Assembly (NCBI GenBank): GCA_036971475.1
Contig: JBAIZL010000002.1
Coordinates: 229,324,643-229,388,642, forward strand
Length of the DNA: 64,000 bases
Source: Prosapia bicincta
Taxonomy: Eukaryota > Arthropoda > Insecta > Hemiptera > Cercopidae
Direction: 5' to 3'
Part shown: positions 11,140 through 23,600 of the stretch, piece after piece
Numbering within the stretch: position 1 is the stretch's first letter
How the letters are laid out: every line of letters starts with the position of its first letter
Translations under genes and position numbers: made by a program
Notes under the pieces: generated by a model
The model's input: the letters and a program-made list of their open reading frames with translations, nothing else
Databases searched by the model: none
What the model was told of the DNA's origin: nothing

Positions 11140-11512
11140 ATGTTTTTCTGTTGTAGATGTTCGGTCTGTGAAGTTGGTGTTTGTTGACGTTACGCGCACT
11201 TTTTCTTGATCTGTGTGTATGATATTTCTATATAGTATGTCTTCTGTATATGTTGTTTGTAGATTCATTAAATTGTTGTGTATGTTTTTATAAATGTGGT
11301 ATTTTTCTAGTGAGTTTAGTTCTATTGGGTTGTTATTTATTTCAAGTATGATTAGGTTATTTTCGTAATTTGTTATTTCGTGTTTATGGGATATTAGGTG
11401 TGCTGCAACATTTGATACTTTAGAATTTTTGTTTTTGAATGCTCTATAATGTTCTTCTTCTTATTTTAAATGTTCTGGTTGTTTTTCCTAGTAGTTTTTC
11501 CTAGCGTTGCAA
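11140..11512 (-). pseudogene. Penelope-like element, GIY-YIG endonuclease C-terminal part
   Basis: The minus strand reads GKTTRTFKIR (the residues after YIG), then EHYRAFKNKNSKVSNVAAHL and ISHKHEITNYENNLIILEIN. It then runs through the C-terminal tail SLEKYHIYKNIHNNLMNLQT to a stop near 11140. This is the order of the PLE GIY-YIG endonuclease, with the conserved histidines. The N-terminal side is cut at a palindromic junction (11460-11563), with a frameshift there. Only this tail of the retroelement is present. A hammerhead-like motif follows it. Confidence 0.85.
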
Positions 11513-11563
11513 CAACTGTAACGCTTTTTACATAGGAAAAACAACCAGAACATTTAAAATAAG
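11460..11563. repeat. Perfect 31-bp inverted repeat at a PLE junction
   Basis: Left arm 11460-11490 and right arm 11533-11563 are exact reverse complements (TAGGAAAAACAACCAGAACA and on). Both encode GKTTRTFKIR of the PLE endonuclease, in opposite orientations. The plus-strand copy also keeps the preceding CNAFYIG. This is a head-to-head junction of two pieces of the same element. Confidence 0.92.
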
Positions 11564-12235
11564 ATTTATCAAGTTCAAAGCAAGTTCTGGTTAGTTGAAG
11601 AATTTCAAATTAAGACATGGAATGTGGGAACTAGATAATCAAGAAGAAAAATTGTTTTCTTATTAAACTCCATCTAGCTCTTTGAAAATTGAATTCACCA
11701 TTATAAAACAATATGATTTAGAAAATGTTTTGGCTTTGATGAAATTGACTGTGGCAAGCATTGCCAAGAAATGCCATAGATACAAAAAGATAGATATCTG
11801 TAGGAGTTGAGAAAATTCATACATAATTGCAGAAACTTGGAAAAACATTTCAGCCGAAACTCTAGCTTGTGAATGACACAAACTTGGGCTTCAACCATAG
11901 AGAAAATACTATCAGACTGTTTCAGATAAAATCATTATGCAAATTTTACTAGCTGAAGAATTTGTGGATGTGTTAAAAAGTTATTTGGAAACCTGGTTTT
12001 TAAATAATAAATGAAGAGAAAATATCTATCTAAACTTCAGAAGAAACTAATGGTGATGGGAAAACTAAATAGCTAAGTGAAAATTATGAAATCCCAGGAT
12101 CTTTACATAGTGATGCCTATGTAGCATTTGAGGCAGCAATTAGATGGGCAAAACAACAAGAATGGCTTTCTCACTCAAAAATCTTACTGATCCAAAGTTT
12201 AAGAGATGAGGCTATTTGGGAAAGTTAAAATAACT
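11564..12235 (+). pseudogene. pogo/Tigger-like transposase, deletion derivative
   Basis: Immediately after the PLE palindrome the plus strand reads FKASSGWLKNFKLRHGMWEL, the end of the CENP-B-type DNA-binding domain in Tigger transposases. The middle, including the catalytic DDE core, is missing. C-terminal blocks follow: DLENVLALMKLTVASIAK, then TWKNISAETLACE, and near 12125 AFEAAIRWAKQQEWLSHSK with ILLIQSLRDEA. Stops and frameshifts occur. The first block is diagnostic; the C-terminal assignment is less certain. Confidence 0.72.
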
Positions 12236-12389
12236 AAAAATACATTGCTACTTGAAAAAAAAAATAATGCTGTATATTTGTTAATTGAATCTTCACGTGA
12301 GCTACTAGTTATCACTAAACATTTGTAAATGTTTATAAACTTGCCTATAGTAGGCACTTACTTATATTTGTTGAGGACGGCCGTTTTGG

Positions 12390-13330
12390 GAGATGTGTCC
12401 CATTGTCAACTCAGACCGAAAAACTCCTCACCTAGACTAACAAAATACACCCAAAACTCCAGTTCCCCTCAGAGATTGAAACCAACCTCGACCTCACCAT
12501 AACAAAAAGCCACACACAAGAACACAGCTTCAACATTTACAGAAAACCCACAACGACAGACACACTTATCCAACAACACCTCAAACCAACCTATCCAACA
12601 CAAACACGCTGCCTTTAAATCCATGCTCCATAGACTTAAAGAAGTTACAATAACAACAGAAAACATAAATAAAAAACTAGACACCATTAAATATTTAGCA
12701 TACACAAATGGATGTAACACCACAATAATAGATAAACATGGCACAATATACAAAAAAAGTTGCTCGTGTAGTTATATCTTAATAAAAAAAAACTAAAATA
12801 ACCACTACAAAGAGGGAAAACAAATACATCACAATACCATGCATAAACAGAACATCAAATAAAATAGCCCACAAATTTCAAAAACAGGATAAATATAGCA
12901 TACAAAACTAATAATAATTTACAATGCAAAATACAACAAAACCAACAACGAATATAAACTACAAGCACCAAGCGTTTACAAATGAAACTGCAACAAATTC
13001 TACATTGGGCAAACAGGTTGCAGCTTCAAAAAAAGAGTTGAAGAACACAAACAAAACATATTCAGCATTTTCAATCATATAAAAGAAACAGGACACAAAT
13101 ACACAGACACTTACCATAACCTAGAGATCTTAACATGCTAGAACATTATGAAATTAAACACACAAAATACAAAGATATTAAACAAACAAAACCAATATAA
13201 ATCATACATACTCTTTGATACTATCGAAAACCTGGCTTTAAAACCGTCACAGCTTAATGTAACAACTTCAAGCAGAAGACACTAATGAAGATGTCCAAGG
13301 AGTGATCGAAAACGTTCTGTCTTAGTAAGT
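12390..13330 (+). pseudogene. Penelope-like element, RT C-terminus to GIY-YIG
   Basis: From about 12440 the plus strand reads NKIHPKLQFPSEIE, then LDLTITKSHTQEHSFNIYRK, PTTTDTLIQ and KSMLHRLKEV, the end of the PLE reverse transcriptase region. An interdomain with stops follows. At about 12984-13115 comes CNKFYIGQTGCSFKKRVEEH and HIKETGHKYTD, the GIY-YIG endonuclease with YIG intact. The sequence is strikingly AC-rich, unlike its neighbours. Several stops (from about 12795) make it dead. It is an independent copy from the minus-strand PLE at 11140-11512, with a different sequence. Confidence 0.88.
13276..13325 (+). ncRNA. Decayed hammerhead ribozyme motif downstream of a PLE
   Basis: The sequence contains AATGAAGAT (core CTGANGA plus U, with C3 lost), then GAAA at 13308, and stem III AA-CG-TT. 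A C follows at the expected cleavage site. AAGACA (13276-13281) can pair with TGTCTT (13318-13323) for stem I, with a small bulge. Stem II is poorly preserved. The position right after the GIY-YIG relic and the shared layout with 11095-11138 support the call. Confidence 0.45.
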
Positions 13331-16129
13331 TTTTACAAATTTACACAATTTAAACTTCGAATTGTTATAAACTAATGTAAAAGTGATAATTAAGTTTCAC
13401 CAAATGTAATGAAGAATAAAATTCAAGGATACTAAATGAGTAATAGACGTAGATTACTTGTCAAAGATTACTGGCATATAACTGTAAAACTCATAAATTG
13501 ATGAATGAAAGCTTGAATTTGATAGGGGAGAAAATTTAAAAGTATTCTTGGGGTTTTTTTAGTATGAAAAAAATAACCAGACTTCTTGTACAATATTTTG
13601 ATAAGACTAAATTCAGTCCAAACATTGAACTGGTATTTATAAGTCAAATCTAATTAAAGTGAATCATATTAGTTTTTATTCTAAAATCAAAATGTAGGCA
13701 ACAGGGGCTGTAAGTTTAAAGCTACATTTGATTATTATCATTAGTGAAAATTAAACAAACAAATCTAACAATAAATCCCTTAAACACTCATTAACAATCC
13801 ACAAATGTAATAAATTTAGCTTTTTGTAAACATATTCAAATTAGCAAAATACAATCATTTATTAGCTTTGTAAATAAAATTATATCTTGACCAAGATTTC
13901 TATGACTTTAAATTTTTGAAGATAATTTTATTTTTTAATTATTCTTAATTCCTGGTAAACAAATTTAATTGTATATGTATTTTGCCAGTCAAAGTAGAAA
14001 AGGTTTTGAGGATCGCAACAGCTTTCGTTTGAGGACTAGGGGTTTCCCTGACAAACGGAATTGAAAAAGTTGTCATGTAACTCATTAATTATATCAATTA
14101 ATCTTCACTTGTCATTACTTATTGACAGTATAATGATAATATGGCAGTCCTGCTCTCAGACATTCACCCACATTGCAAATACTTTTGTAATTTTAATTAT
14201 TTTGTAGAAGTGGTTTTAGTAAGTTTATAATTAGTGTAAACTAATTTATCAACACAAAAAGACAAAATGTAACAAAATAATAGGCATATTAAGGAAAAAG
14301 CGAGTGTGAAGTGCTTTTATCTAGTAGTCTCATAACTGGCAACTAAGGCGAACAGAAATCTGGTAACGAACACACCAAAGGAAACAATCTGTAGCCCCAT
14401 TTTAAGAATACAATATAATTATAAAGCAGGCAGAAATTCCTTCTGAATGTATTTTTGAATTTTAACATTAGGAAAAAAGTGGGAGCTAATTCCTACCCCA
14501 ATGTTACTTCATTCTAAACTTTAAAATAAGTTATTTAAATTTTTTCTTAATTTAGGTCTAAATAGCTCTTTCCAAATTTAGAGTACTCAATGAACATTAA
14601 CTTTAAGTATGAGTACAGTGTGATATTCATTTAGGACAAGTCATAAGTTTGGAAGAAATAACGACTTCAAGGTATTTTAAAATTTTCATAAACCACAATT
14701 CTACGGAGAAATATTGAGTCTAAAAGAGGATTTTGAAAATTCGTTAAGAACATCGTCTTCTGTTATAGGCCTATGCATATTTATTAACAACTGTAGTTCC
14801 TGTCAATTCATTTTGTAATAAATCTATCCTGAGGCTAAAATTGAGTTTTTCAATTTTATAGTATTATTAATATATAGGCTAAACGACTTGGTCTATTTGG
14901 GAATAAACTGACTGAGAGGTGTTAATTTTTTTCTTGTTAAAGGCTACATAAGAAATTGAAAAATGTATTTATTTTGACAAAAAAACCTACAGTTTTAAAA
15001 TAATAATTACTAGAATAATTTTCTAGTCAAAAACATTACTAGGTAGTAATTTTACTATGAACTATTACTCCAATATCTTTAGTAGTTAAAAAGTTAATAA
15101 GCCATAGGTTAACAAAACCTTAATATTTCAAATTCTTTTTTACAATAACTGAAGTCATTATACTTACATAGTTTTAATCACACAATTGTCCTACTTTGGT
15201 TTTATTACTTCTTAAGTTTTTTGTTGTTGACAATACTAGACCTAATATTCAAACCAAATATCTATTTTATTATTTGTTTGTGGTGAAACCAAGGCTCTAA
15301 CATAATGCTTGGTTATATAACTCATATTGAATTCACAATAACCTTCTATTTGAATTTATTAATATTCAACATATTTTGATAGAGTTAACATTTTTGCAAC
15401 TTATTTCTGTAATTTATCTTCCATTGCCTTCATTGTTCAGAGCAAGAACTTCTTGCTGCTTTTGCAATACAAAATTTAAAATGTTTATACTGTATCAGTG
15501 GTACACCAAGAATTTCGGTAAGGGTGCCAAGGACATCAACAACACGGGGGTACAACAACTCAGTTGTAATATTCTCTTAAATCAGTCAAGTTACTCAAAG
15601 CATTTGTGTTACTTAAGGGTGCCAACTCAACTACTGTGTATTTTTAAGGAAAATTTGTGAAACTTTTTATTATTGTTGCATTTAAATACTATTAACATTT
15701 TAATTTGCTAATTAACTAACTAATGCTCCCAATACTTCAAATTAACTATTAACAGTTATTTATTGGTACACCTTAATAGTTGAATTTTTATATGATGAAT
15801 GCACACTATACCTTTTCCAATGAAAGATAATGGGTTACATTTTTTTCTTTATAAGAATGGCCGGGAATGCCCAAGCCCCTATGGACCCCAGTGCAGGCAC
15901 TGTATTGTATTCTTAGAGTTAACAATGTCTGGAAAGAAAATTATGTAATACTCGGCTTTCATAATTTGCATTTACTAATTCTTAGAGTTGCCTTATAACA
16001 AATATAGATAGAATATATTCCCTCTTTAGAGGAAACGCATTGCACTACAAACATTGAACAATATGGATATAAACACCCTACATAAACCTTCTTATGTACA
16101 GTGTTATATACATACATACTTATATATAT
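13331..16129. other. AT-rich stretch, nothing recognised
   Basis: About 2.8 kb without a supported gene, terminal repeat or RNA. The frame at 15376-15660 has no motif and ordinary composition; I treat it as chance. Confidence 0.45.
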
Positions 16130-16998
16130 GATGAAGAGTTATTATCTGGGGTACATCTGTTCATTCTGCAGTGCATTAATCGCAGTTCCGACGTATCACT
16201 AGAATCTCATCTAGCATTAACGAGGTAAACCCAACAACAGTTGAAGAGCGAGTGAAGAGCGCAGATAACTCTGCTTCTATATAGAGAGGAATGAAGCCAC
16301 GCCCATTGACGTCAATCCACACACACCGGAGCCAAACAATTACTCACATTCCTTTCCTTTTTTTCACCTTTCTGCCGATAAAATCTATCGATGACACATT
16401 TCCACACTGCGGGCAAATTCAAAGTATCATCGCGTTTGTTAAGACTCCCTTGCTCCTCTATTTCGACAGCCTCACTAATAATTCTAGTCCTGTAGTTTTC
16501 CACTTGAGCAATCTGTCGGCAAGACTGGAAATCAATGGTATGCCCTGTATCGCTGTGGTGCTTGTATAGCGCTGACGTTTTCTGCTTGTTTTTAAGGCCA
16601 AGTTTGTACTCCTCAAGTCTAGCTGAGATACGTCTGTACGATTTCTTACAAACTCCACAAGAAACGCTGTAAACGCCTTGGTTTTCCAAGAAGATCTTAT
16701 CTTTGGCGTTACCAAGAACCTTGTCGATGGTGATGTTAGATTTGTAAACAGAACGTATACCATGCCTCCTAAAGAGTCTACCAATCTTATCAGTGGTCCC
16801 TCTAATAAAAGGCAGGAAAAAAGTACCAGTTTTCTAAGTCTCTTTCTCGTCCACGTCAACCGGAAAGACACTATGGCGGTGTAACGCCGCTTTATCAATA
16901 GCATATAAACGTCGGAACTGCGATTTTGTGCACTTCAGAATGAACGGGTGTACTCCAGATAATAACTCTTCATCATATTTTTCCATCCGTAAAGGAAT
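16130..16998 (-). mobile_element. PLE fragment bounded by inverted termini in a (TA)n context
   Basis: The left terminus 16130-16193 (ATGAAGAGTTATTATCTGG on) and the right terminus 16910-16974 are reverse complements over about 64 bp. The right side continues into GGATGGAAAAA (minus strand). This extension also flanks the related element at 44100-44290. (TA)-rich sequence adjoins both sides (16120s and 17057-17115). The inside is a PLE endonuclease region read on the minus strand. Inverted terminal copies are known for PLEs, whose terminal repeats can be in either orientation. Confidence 0.8.
16312..16905 (-). pseudogene. Penelope-like GIY-YIG region with the YIG motif deleted
   Basis: The minus strand, from about 16850, reads FFLPFIRGTTDKIGRLFRRH, GIRSVYKSN, and then NQGVYSVSCGVCKKSYRRIS followed by ARLEEYK. 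HHSDTGHTIDF and a basic tail end in LPAVWKCVID near 16380. The frame 16312-16689 (125 codons) is open. Where relatives have SYIGQT-R-S-ARL, this copy has SYRRISARL, an in-frame loss of the YIG and following residues that removes the catalytic centre. A frameshift lies upstream of the frame. The RT domain is absent. Confidence 0.88.
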
Positions 16999-17056
16999 AC
17001 TTATCAGCATATATATTACCAAGTAAGATTCTTGTTTAAGTACATAAGTGAAAGTG

Positions 17057-17115
<59 letters not shown>
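17057..17115. repeat. (TA)n microsatellite
   Basis: Two TA runs separated by one TTTA interruption, downstream of the PLE inverted terminus. Confidence 0.95.
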
Positions 17116-17117
<2 letters not shown>

Positions 17118-19128
17118 GTATATACATACTGTATTTTAGTTAAAAGTAATGAATTAATTCATCCAATGCCCTAAATATTTACCCACAATGCGATGTGGCT
17201 AGATCGCAAGTAGCACAAAGCTTTGTAAATCTTTTGTTTCGTTCAATGAACAAATGAAATGTTCATTTCTCGTCGTACATTTTCAATAGCCGAAGTAAAT
17301 AGACAGTTTGGTCAATGTGTAAATCAGAGCTGAGAGCTTAGCCGAACGCAGGGGCAATGTTCTAACCTGCGTTCCCCCCCCCCCGCACATGTAATAACTT
17401 CTCTTACTCATCACACGTAGAGCCTATCATTCAAGCTTACAAATAATAAATATTGAAAAATAGTTTTTAGAATACTTATTCTATAACAGACGCTTTATAT
17501 AATTGAGGGATATTTTGAAACTATATGTGGGATATTTGGTTTTACTCATTTAATAAAGATCTAGCATAAATTTGCAATATTTATCATAAACTGTAAAAAA
17601 TATAGTTATAACGTCTCTAAGTAGACAGCGTCGATAATTTCATGTTAATTTAATGACTGGAAAAATAGAGTGCTACTAAAACAAGGAAATTGGATTCATT
17701 CATGCAAAATACTAACGGCAATTTGGACTCATCTGAAAATTGATATCGATATTGCGAAGACAAAAACAAGATCGAAGCTGGGTGATTTAGCGCTAAGAAA
17801 GAGGCGATCTTTGACGTAGCAAGACTTTGCTTCCAAGCTTCGCAGTAATTACCACACTGGTCTTCTATGTTTTAAATAAATACATACACTTTACGATCAT
17901 CATAGCTGGAAACCAAACTATGATCACCTGTCAAAAACCAATTCTTGGTGATATCAAGTGGGGAATAACTAATAAGTACAATATTCATGCAGTGATTGAC
18001 TTATATCTCTTTCTTTAAAGATATATAGATAGAAAAATCTAACTTGAACATGTGCGTGTTTTAATTTCTTGATTGTATTTTAATGTTAAGTATAAAAATT
18101 AAATCTGTCCACTGTACAAAATTGAACGGTCGAAAAGCTTTATAAAGTTACAAAACATTTTTGAAAAAATTTGTTCCAGAGTATTTTTATTTTAAATAGG
18201 CCCCCGGGAGAGAGGGTGAGCTGATGTATTTATTCGTAACGGTATTGACAACTACCACCATTAATCACGGCACAACATCCCCTACCCGTTAATATTTCGT
18301 CATCAATTGAACCCTTATTCAGCGGAATTCAAATTCTACTGTGTTTGGTGTCGATTCATTGTCCAAACACGGTTCGCATTTTCCCTTGTAAATATTTCAC
18401 AAATAATTAAATTTGTTCATCAAATTTTGTTTCATAAACTTCGTAGACTTTTATTGGTATTTTGAAGTGCCTTTAACTTTATAGGTTTTGAAATGGTTTG
18501 ATAATGACAAGTTTGAAAATTGTAGAAGCTTAAGAGATACAAAATCAGACTTTTCATTACAGAATGAAAAATTGTAAAATTAAATAATCCACGATCATGT
18601 AACAAAGTACTGCGTGATACAAGTTGGAAACGAGAAAACAATATCAAAGCCAGCCTAAATTCATCGTTGTATTTTTTATTAGAACAAATAAATCTTCACT
18701 CGAAAAATGTTTGATATGGAGATTAGTAACTGGCCTAAGTGGATGTTTGGGAGTTTAAATTAATGAAGAAACCCCATTAAGTGTACATTTAGTATAAATA
18801 AGTGTAAATCTTGAATGAAGGATGTTGAGGGGTTAGATAGTAAAAATAATGAAGTAATGTTGGAAAAGGAGATAACAGACAATATATACTTTTAGATAAA
18901 TAGTATCTCGTAAAATAATTACTTCACAAAATGGATGTTCTATGAAGAAATCCAAAAACATCACACAATGATACTGCAGCTGAAATTAAGAAAGAAAGGA
19001 AGTTGGAAAAGATATCTACACACGCTACTTTGACGGGTTATGGCTAGTGAAAATATTTTCTGGATCTTAGTTCTTCTTATAAAGTATTAGCCTACTGAAA
19101 TACTTATGACGTCAAAGATGCTAGAGAA
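17116..19128. other. Unassigned stretch
   Basis: About 2 kb of unique-looking AT-rich sequence with an 11-bp C run near 17376. The frames at 17827-18018 and 18432-18647 carry no motif. Confidence 0.45.
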
Positions 19129-21472
19129 ATGGTTCATTGTGGTATCTGGGAGAATATAGAGCAGATCGGACCACCATAGTTTGGTTTATTGTGGTATGTG
19201 GCAGAATATAGATCAGATCGGACAAACATAGATTGGTTTATTGTGGTATTTGGCAGAATATAGAGCAGATCGGACAACCATAGATTGGTTTATTGTGATA
19301 TGTGGCAGAATTTAGAGCAGATCGGACAACCATAGATTGGTTTATTGTGATATGTGGCAGAATTTAGAGCAGATCGGACAAACATAGATTGGTTTATTGT
19401 GGTATGTGGCAGAATATAGAGCAGATCGGACAAACATAGATTGGTTTATTGTGGTATGTGGCAGAATATAGAGCAGATCGGACAACCATAGATTGGTTTA
19501 TTGTGGTATGTGGCAGAATATAGAGCAGATCGGACAAACATAGATTGGTTTATTGTGATATGTGGCAGAATATAGAGCAGATCGGACAACCATAGATTGG
19601 TTTATTGTGATATGTGGCAGAATATAGAGCAGATCGGACAAACATAGATTGGTTTATTGTGGTATGTGGCAGAATATAGAGCAGATCGGACAACCATAGA
19701 TTGGTTTATTGTGGTATGTGGCAGAATATAGAGCAGATCGGACGAACATAGATTGGTTTATTGTGGTATGTGGCAGAATATAGAGCAGATCGGACAACAA
19801 TAGATTGGTTTATTGTGATATGTGGCAGAATATAGAGCAGATCGGACAAACATAGATTGGTTTATTGTGATATGTGGCAGAATATAGAGCAGATCGGACA
19901 AACATAGATTGGTTTATTGTGATATGTGGCAGAATATAGAGCAGATCGGACAACCATAGATTGGTTTATTGTGATATGTGGCAGAATATAGAGCAGATCG
20001 GACAAACATAGATTGGTTTATTGTGGTATGTGGCAGAATATAGAGCAGATCGGACAAACATAGATTGGTTTATTGTGGTATGTGGCAGAATATAGAGCAG
20101 ATCGGACAAACATAGATTGGTTTATTGTGGTATGTGGCAGAATATAGAGCAGATCGGACAAACATAGATTGGTTTATTGTGGTATGTGGCAGAATATAGA
20201 GCAGATCGGACAACCATAGATTGGTTTATTGTGGTATGTGGCAGAATATAGAGCAGATCGGACAAACATAGATTGGTTTATTGTGTTATGTGGCAGAATA
20301 TAGAGCAGATCGGACAACCATAGATTGGTTTATTGTGGTATGTGGCAGAATATAGAGCAGATCGGACAACCATAGATTGGTTTATTGTGGTATGTGGCAG
20401 AATATAGAGCAGATCGGACAACCATAGATTGGTTTATTGTGGTATGTGGCAGAATATAGAGCAGATCGGACAAACATAGATTGGTTTATTGTGGTATGTG
20501 GCAGAATATAGAGCAGATCGGACAACCATAGATTGGTTTATTGTGATATGTGGCAGAATATAGAGCAGATCGGACAAACATAGATTGGTTTATTGTGGTA
20601 TGTGGCAGAATATAGAGCAGATCGGACAAACATAGATTGGTTTATTGTGGTATGTGGCAGAATATAGAGCAGATCGGACAACCATAGATTGGTTTATTGT
20701 GGTATGTGGCAGAATATAGAGCAGATCGGACAAACATAGATTGGTTTATTGTGATATGTGGCAGAATATAGAGCAGATCGGACAACCATGGATTGGTTTA
20801 TTGTGGTATGTGGCAGAATATAGAGCAGATCGGACAACCATAGATTGGTTTATTGTGGTATGTGGCAGAATATAGAGCAGATCGGACAACCATAGATTGG
20901 TTTATTGTGGTATGTGGCAGAATATAGAGCAGATCGGACAAACATAGATTGGTTTATTGTGGTATGTGGCAGAATATAGAGCAGATCGGACAAACATAGA
21001 TTGGTTTATTGTGGTATGTGGCAGAATATAGAGCAGATCGGACAACCATAGATTGGTTTATTGTGATATGTGGCAGAATTTAGAGCAGATCGGACAAACA
21101 TAGATTGGTTTATTGTGGTATTTGGCAGAATATAGAGTAGCTCGGACAACCATAGATTGGTTTATTGTGGTATGTGGCAGAATATAGAGCAGATCGGACA
21201 GACATAGATTGGTTTATTGTGGTATGTGGCAGAATATAGAGCAGATCGGACAAACATAGATTGGTTTATTGTGGTATGTGGCAGAATATAGAGCAGATCG
21301 GACAAACATAGATTGGTTTATTGTGGTATGTGGCAGAATATAGAGCAGATCGGACAAACATAGATTGGTTTATTGTGGTATTTGGCAGAATATAGAGTAG
21401 CTCGGACAACCATAGATTGGTTTATTGTGATATGTGGCAGAATTTAGAGCAGATCGGACAACAATAGATTTG
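19129..21472 (+). repeat. 52-bp tandem array, about 45 copies
   Basis: The unit begins TTGGTTTATTGTGGTATGTG and continues GCAGAATATAGAGCAGATCG then GACAAACATAGA. Spacing is 52 bp throughout. Most copies differ only at a few switching sites: GTGGTATG/GTGATATG, ACAAACAT/ACAACCAT and AATATAG/AATTTAG. A rarer variant (TTTGGCAG with GTAGCTCGG) occurs at 21121 and 21381, 260 bp (5 units) apart, which points to multi-unit exchange. The first copy (19129-19180) is the most divergent, as expected at an array edge. Stop codons occur in all frames that I checked. Confidence 0.98.
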
Positions 21473-21829
21473 GTAATGTTTTGAAATTATAGATAGAAAT
21501 TATAGGGAATTAATTGTACAAAAAAACTAATTAGTTTATTGTGTTTGACGTACAATAACGAGTAGTAAACACAAAGTTTTTTAATTTAAGTTGTAAAAAG
21601 TTTAGCTCTGAGGTGTTGTTAGTTGGTGTCAGTTGCATATACTAAGGTATCCAGGAGGTTCGGACCCCGACATATAAAGTTATTGTTAATTTTTACTAAT
21701 GAGATATTAATAATATGACTATAAAAACTATATTTTACAGATTTACGCAATTGGAGAGACCATTACTAAACGCGTTTCATTAAACATGTTTCCCTGGCGG
21801 GCAAAGATAGGCTACATTTCCTTTCACAT
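21473..21829. other. Unassigned spacer
   Basis: Separates the 52-bp array from the next Tigger relic. No feature is supported. Confidence 0.4.
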
Positions 21830-22900
21830 TGTATGATTTGTTTAAAACCCGATTGGATTTTAAAACATGTTTCCTAATATACCTCTCTACCGATACTTTC
21901 CCTTCCATATACTTTCGGTCATCTTTAAAGAATATGTTTTTGAAAATGATTTAAAAAATCTCTACATCTAGAAAAAAGATTGTGAGCAAACCTCTGTATT
22001 CGACAATATCGCCTCGTGATTCGCCTCTATTGACATTCAAATATGCATTTGGTGTATCCAACACCAAAATTAAACATTTGTTCGACTTCTGAGGTCCTCC
22101 AGGAAGGTGTCTGTAATTGTTTCAGACATGTTTGGTTCTTCTTCAATTCCAAAACTCAAGCTCCTCAAACAATGCGCTATCGTTCATTGTATAACTTCAC
22201 TCCACGCTTGGTTATCATACCCCAACAGTATGTTTATTGTTCGAAAGGTTTAGTCATTTGATTCACTCAAGTCTTTTAAATAAACTAGTCGACGATAATA
22301 ATGTCTACATCGGTCAAATGTTTTTATTACGCTTCGGTCCATAGGGTTGAACGACTTAAATTATCTTTACGGAAAAGTATTCAACACGAATCTGCATTAA
22401 ACAAGGGAGACCGTTATGGACTATTCAATTATCAATAAACAGCAAAATATTTGTCTTTCACCTACCAAATATTTTGTCCAGGTTCAAATTCTTTTTTCTA
22501 ACAATATAGTTACCTTTCAAGCTTTGTTATTGGCTTTCTCTAACACTTTTGTCAGAAAATCTCGGAATAAAATTGCATTTTTGTAAGCCTGCAAACAAAT
22601 CTGCCTGAATATCTTCTAACTATAATCTGTCTGTAAATTCTTCTACTGCTTTTGCGCAATTTATTGGACGGCGTAAAGGAATGGGTTATTTAGGAATTTG
22701 TTTGTACCTCTTTAAAACACAATCCTCTAATTCAAATTGTTCAACCGCTTTCGATTGTTGCGGTTTTCCTGAATCCACACACAGTTTTACTTTTGTAAAA
22801 AAGATGACGATGTGTTCGGCAAAATCCTGTATTCTTTTACGATCTCTTATTTTTTTCCCTTCTAGTTCCACTTCTTGGATTCTTAAACTTTGAATTCGAT
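21830..22900 (-). pseudogene. pogo/Tigger-like transposase relic
   Basis: The minus strand starts with part of a CENP-B-type DNA-binding domain (IQDFAEHIVIFFTKVKLC, then FELEDCVLK, 22686-22871). It continues with a weakly matching segment and then NILLFIDN (near 22450), the block with the second catalytic Asp of the DDE domain. Next is PMDRSVIKTF with YYRRLV (about 22290-22350), matching the conserved PMDQ-VI-F-YRR block. Several frameshifts and stops are present. About 1 kb is preserved, more than in the other Tigger relics here. I could not find convincing terminal repeats. Confidence 0.78.
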
Positions 22901-23269
22901 GTTACATTGTTGCACGGAACGCGCTTAGATGCATAATATTACCAATAACCAAAAGCTTCTGGTTAAACACCAAAGTATAGATAAAAAAAGAATATATGTT
23001 TACTGCACAGAATGGTAAGGTAAATGTTTATTTTATGTTTTTACATTGACGACTGAGGAATTCTGTATAGATTTACAAACTCTGTAAAGAAATAAGTGGA
23101 ATGGACAGAAATTACAAACAGTTTTGCACAAAAAGCAGATCTACAGTATAACTCCAACTATCTGATTAGGAGACTTATAAACAGAAATTTGGGTAGTGGG
23201 ATTTTTCGAAAAAGGGCCTATTTTAATAAAGTACTGTATGTATGTTGAAAATGGGAGAAAATACTATAT

Positions 23270-23600
23270 TTTTATATTGTTTTATTATTTCTTTTCTAAG
23301 CTTCTGAGTTAAGATACTTTTTCACAAAGAATCCGAAATCGGGTTTCCAACAGCACGTTCTGCTAAAACCATTTGAAAACGGTTTCTTCTAATTCTTTGT
23401 TTCTTGCTGCTTCAATGATTTTCTTGAAGAACTTTTATCTTCATATTCAAGCACTAACATGGAGGTTAAAAGTACTGAGTAGGTTTGCTTTTTTAATGTC
23501 TGAAATCGTTGATTGTCTAACACCTTACATCTCAGTCAACTGTTTACCCGTAACTTCCTTATCTGATTGATTTATAATTAGTTTATCCGCTAACGATAAG
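23270..23600 (-). pseudogene. Tigger-like transposase DNA-binding domain
   Basis: The minus strand reads DKLIINQSDKEVTGKQLTEM, a stop, then GVRQSTISDIKKANLL: the N-terminal helix-turn-helix with the STISDIKK signature. Further on come AARNKELEETVFKWF and, after a frameshift, ERAVGNPISDSL, the second (CENP-B-type) DNA-binding domain. The catalytic domain is missing, because the element ends about 130 bp downstream. Not the same copy as 21830-22900, which has its own such domain. Confidence 0.85.

Noticed and set aside
15376..15660. 94-codon frame as a host gene
   Set aside because: No motif, no start or splice context, ordinary AT-rich composition.
19129..21472. AGATCGGA in each 52-bp unit resembles the start of a sequencing adapter
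   Set aside because: Only eight bases match and the unit continues differently (CAAACATAG); it is genomic repeat, although adapter trimming could lower read depth over the array.
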